NCBI GenBank assembly: GCA_949358305.1
Contig: OX442314.1
Location: 24,855,060 to 24,919,059 of the forward strand
Length of the DNA stretch: 64,000 bases
Reading direction: 5' to 3'
Source of the DNA: Strigamia acuminata
Lineage: Eukaryota > Arthropoda > Chilopoda > Geophilomorpha > Linotaeniidae
Shown: piece by piece, positions 61,403 to 64,000 of the stretch
How positions within the stretch are numbered: the stretch's first letter is position 1
Layout: the number at the start of each line of letters is the position of its first letter
Notes under the pieces: model-generated
What the model saw: the letters and a program-made list of their open reading frames with translations, nothing else
What the model was told of the DNA's origin: nothing
Databases searched by the model: none
Position numbers and translations under genes: made by a program

Positions 61403-62833
61403 TTAAGGCAAGGACTGAAGCGCAGGAGGTGACGGCGGAAGAGGAGGAAGCAACGGAATAGGAAATCTCGGAGGTGAGTTAGGAATTGGAATAAGCATAT
61501 TTGGCTGGGGTTGGTCAGGAGCCGCGAGTTGAGGTTGAGCTTGAACAATTGGCGGAATCTCAGTGGAGTTCTGAGGCACAACAAATGGGCCAGAATGACG
61601 CTCATCCCCTTCAATTGAGCGAGAAGGCGAAATTACCATTCGTTTACGCAATTCCTTTTCAAGCGCCGGCGGTGCCACGTTGACCCGGCCAATTTCGTCG
61701 TGGGAAACGTGTTTACGTTTGTCCAAAATCGTCCGCAACGTCTCGCGATCAGCTGCACTGGCAGAGCACTGCGGCGCAGCATCTTTAGCTGCCGCAGCCA
61801 CAGGAGAAGCCGCTTCGTACGCAGGGGCAGCAACAGTCGACGGCAAAGACGGATCGTCTTGCGGCGCAGGAAACGCTTCCATTTCGCGAGTAGGAGCGAT
61901 GGTGGCGGCCAATTCCAAGTTGTTTGGGTCTGCAGCCCGCTGTCGAGTCGCACGTTTGCGAGCGAATTTCGGAGGAACACCGGCAGCAGCATGATGAATT
62001 ACGGAACGAAGGGCCGCACCAGCAGCGTGCAGCAAACCGAATTCGTCCATCCAGTCACGTCCGAGCAACGGAACTTGACCGTGTTCGGCCACACACAACG
62101 GCAATTTGCGTGTTTTCCCGTCGTACGTAACTGGAACGATGCACACGCCCGTCATCGGCAAGGAATGGCCATCGTACGACGAAAATTCAGTGGAAAGTGG
62201 TTGGATCTGGAACTGAGAAAAATATTTATTATGCATCGCGCGACTGATGATTGTGGCGCCAGCTCCAGTGTCAATTTCCATCCATAACAGCGTCTGAGCG
62301 ATTCGAAGCTCGAGAACTAGTGGTTTGGTCGGCCTGATGGACACTTCATTCACCGCGATCGGGGTTTTAGGCTTCCTCGTACGAACGGTGTAAAATGTCA
62401 GCTTGCGAGGTGCCGACACAGTGGTGTGATGAGCGGACGCTGAAAGCTTGGTGGACCGACAGATGGGCTTAATGTGCCCCTCAATGCCGCAGCCATGGCA
62501 CGTTGCATTGCGGAATCTACACTCATCGTGGCGGTGTCCCGACCTGCCGCAATGTTTACACTTGACATTTTCGTGTTGCGACTGGGGACGATCCGACTGC
62601 TCTTGAGATGATCCTGTGGTGCCCCTCGAGGAGCGTTTGCCACTTTTAGGCGAATTCGCGACGTTTCTGGAGGAGTTCCCGCCCTTATCAACGTGATGCA
62701 CCGACTGTTGGGGATCCACGAAGGAAGAAACATCTGCTCCGGCGATTTCTGCAGAAGTGGCCGCCTCGAGCGCCTTGGCGAAGGTCAAGTCCTTTTTGAC
62801 ATCAAACGACGGGAAAAACACACAAAAAGTCAC
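61403..62833 (-). CDS. Gag zinc-knuckle and protease remnant of element 3
   Basis: 476 codons open, starting without an ATG (GTG at 62833). An upstream ATG at 62864 lies in another frame and stops after 20 codons, so translation of this frame is doubtful. Two CCHC-type knuckles are present (CKHCGRSGHRHDEC and CHGCGIEGHIKPIC). A retropepsin follows (MEIDTGAGATIIS ... PLLGRDWMDEFGL). The remainder is Ala/Pro-rich and ends PPLPPSPPALQSLP. The junction of protease with this tail in one frame suggests an in-frame loss of RT to integrase. Confidence 0.75.
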   Translation of the reverse strand: MTFCVFFPSFDVKKDLTFAKALEAATSAEIAGADVSSFVDPQQSVHHVDKGGNSSRNVANSPKSGKRSSRGTTGSSQEQSDRPQSQHENVKCKHCGRSGHRHDECRFRNATCHGCGIEGHIKPICRSTKLSASAHHTTVSAPRKLTFYTVRTRKPKTPIAVNEVSIRPTKPLVLELRIAQTLLWMEIDTGAGATIISRAMHNKYFSQFQIQPLSTEFSSYDGHSLPMTGVCIVPVTYDGKTRKLPLCVAEHGQVPLLGRDWMDEFGLLHAAGAALRSVIHHAAAGVPPKFARKRATRQRAADPNNLELAATIAPTREMEAFPAPQDDPSLPSTVAAPAYEAASPVAAAAKDAAPQCSASAADRETLRTILDKRKHVSHDEIGRVNVAPPALEKELRKRMVISPSRSIEGDERHSGPFVVPQNSTEIPPIVQAQPQLAAPDQPQPNMLIPIPNSPPRFPIPLLPPLPPSPPALQSLP

Positions 62834-62877
62834 AGAAGATCGTGGATTCTTTGTTGAAATTCATACCTCGTCGCCAA

Positions 62878-63065
62878 TAATGTGTTCTTATCGTCGAATA
62901 ATTGATGAAAGTGGATAAAATTATGAGTGGTCGAAATAAGCAGCCATGTCTTAGTTGGAAATTAACATAAGTGTGTTTAATAAAAATGCAAATAGTACAG
63001 AGGGCGCTCGCGTAAGCGGGCGCGTCATAAAGTACGCAAATACAAAATGGAGTCAGAACACTCCA
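62878..63065 (-). repeat. 5' LTR of element 3
   Basis: 188 bp, followed on the minus strand by TTGGCGACGAGG. Confidence 0.88.
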
Positions 63066-63244
63066 GTTCTCCAATAGCATTTGAGTGTGTGTAAATTAAA
63101 TGTAATTTACTGTTTCCGGTGAACAGAAAACAAAAATAAAATGTTTATTACTGAAAATTTGGAAATATTAATTACACAAAAATATATTTGTATGTGGTAT
63201 AATAAAATGTTAATTATTTTTAAGAGCAAAAAACATATTCAGGT

Positions 63245-63936
63245 TTAGGTAAACTGCATGAAAAAGACCATAACGATTAGAGAAAACATCACCGCTTTGC
63301 TCGTAGTTTTAACGTCGGCGTTATTACACAAATCTGCATCGCACTTGCATATGGTTTCCACCATTCCTCGACCATCGTCGTGTGTTTCACATTTGGTTTC
63401 ATCTGAAGCATCGACACATGCTTTCTTAATGATTTCTAAAATTAAAACAAAAAAAAAATTCAAAAAGAAAACAATAAATAAACAAGTTAAATTTAAAAAT
63501 TACAATTCGGATTTTAAAATTAATATTTTTCTTTTTCGAAATTATATTTTCCCTCCTTGAGTTATTTTTAAGTGTTAAAGTAAAACTATGCTGTTTTCAT
63601 CTGTTTTCACCCTTGATAATAACTTGTATAAATTACCCACAGTTAAAATTAACAACACCAACACAAAAATTCAGAAAATACGAAGCTTACTCTCATCGCG
63701 GATTAATCTTTCGGTTTTAAAGCAAACTTGTTGTTCTCCGCATTCCCTAGTAAATTTTTTGCTGTCGCACGATGTCGGATCCAAAGTTGAGTCGCATTCG
63801 TAGCACGTTAAAGCAAAACCTATCCACAAATTACACAAGAGCAATTAAATTATACACATGCACCTTTTGATTGTTATTTTACACCACCATTAGGCAGAAA
63901 CACGAACAAAAACACTGCCGATAAAATCAATTTCAT
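63245..63936 (-). CDS. Ly6/three-finger GPI-type protein (copy K), 3 exons
   Basis: Exons are 63936-63888, 63819-63691 and 63435-63245, giving 122 residues. The signal peptide is MKLILSAVFLFVFLPN. Exon 2 gives GFALTCYECDSTLDPTSC and CFKTERLI. Exon 3 gives KKACVDASDETKC, ICKCDADLCNNADVK and the hydrophobic tail AVMFSLIVMVFFMQF. Ten cysteines are present. The first donor is GTGGTG, weaker than in the other copies but in the same phase. Relics of K-like exon 3 lie beside copies E and F, so K-type genes were once also present there. Confidence 0.87.
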
Positions 63937-64000
63937 TTTGGAGCACTGCAGTCTGCAGACGATGAAATGTGGAATATTCAACGCCAATTTACTGATTTAA

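Larger units (their letters stand above)
60993..63065 (-). mobile_element. Internally deleted Ty3/Gypsy derivative (element 3)
   Basis: 2073 bp with 188-bp LTRs (60993-61180 and 62878-63065) and the 5-bp duplication GTTCT on both sides. On the minus strand the LTR starts TGGAGTG and ends ACATTA, i.e. TG...TA. A primer site TTGGCGACGAGG follows the 5' LTR, and a purine-rich AATTAAGGGGATGA precedes the 3' LTR. The single interior frame keeps only the Gag zinc knuckles and protease; the Gag N-terminus, RT, RNase H and integrase are missing. It is therefore non-autonomous. Confidence 0.88.

Overview
This 64-kb window is nuclear DNA of an arthropod, most likely an insect. The evidence is short GT-AG introns, a replication-type histone gene with a 3' stem-loop, a synaptotagmin last exon, a lineage-specific Ly6/three-finger gene cluster, and several classes of animal transposable elements. 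It contains no bacterial features. A 200-base run of N (46308-46507) marks an assembly gap.

Host genes. The left edge holds the last exon of a synaptotagmin-family gene (+ strand). From about 0.9 to 9.4 kb, and again at 59.9-60.5 and 63.2-63.9 kb, lie eight intact three-exon genes, all on the minus strand, for small GPI-type Ly6 proteins. Each has a signal-peptide exon, a first-finger exon, and an exon carrying the CxC...CNN signature plus a hydrophobic tail. Every splice junction keeps the same phase and every mature protein has ten cysteines. Decayed copies, an orphan signal exon and promoter relics lie between them, so the cluster evolves by tandem birth and death. A divergent but intact histone H2A gene (10.0-10.4 kb), a frameshifted RING-finger relic and a UAP56-type helicase relic sit inside the cluster. 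A leucine-rich-repeat gene (46.5-47.7 kb) runs into the gap, and a two-exon PIF/Harbinger-like transposase-derived gene lies at 51-52 kb.

Mobile DNA occupies more than half of the window. (1) A complete Ty3/Gypsy element at 10888-19276 has 575-bp LTRs, a 4-bp target duplication, and gag and pol joined by a G GGA AAC slippery site. (2) A complete 13.5-kb Ty3/Gypsy element at 21943-35446 has 1018-bp LTRs and a 4-bp target duplication. Its gag and pol are joined through two tandem A AAA AAC sites. Where env would lie it carries two long unrecognised ORFs, preceded by a splice-acceptor-like sequence and three tandem hairpins. (3) A DIRS-type tyrosine-recombinase retrotransposon at 55129-59800 has inverted termini and a perfect internal complementary region. 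(4) A 2.1-kb internally deleted Gypsy derivative lies at 60993-63065. Several foldback/MITE elements are also present, including a hAT MITE with an 8-bp target duplication and a nearly 1-kb palindrome whose arms carry tRNA-like Pol III boxes.

Repeats. The stretch 36.6-44 kb is almost gene-free and consists of composite GGCGTTT-type repeats and degenerate minisatellites. The stretch 44.5-46.3 kb is a nested palindromic satellite built from short palindromes such as TTCGAA and GTATAC, and it ends at the assembly gap.

The best candidate for something undescribed is the accessory ORF module of the 13.5-kb Gypsy element. Other points of interest are its doubled frameshift site, the intact DIRS element with a possible Gag-only splice form, the H2A variant, and the transposase-derived gene with altered catalytic positions.
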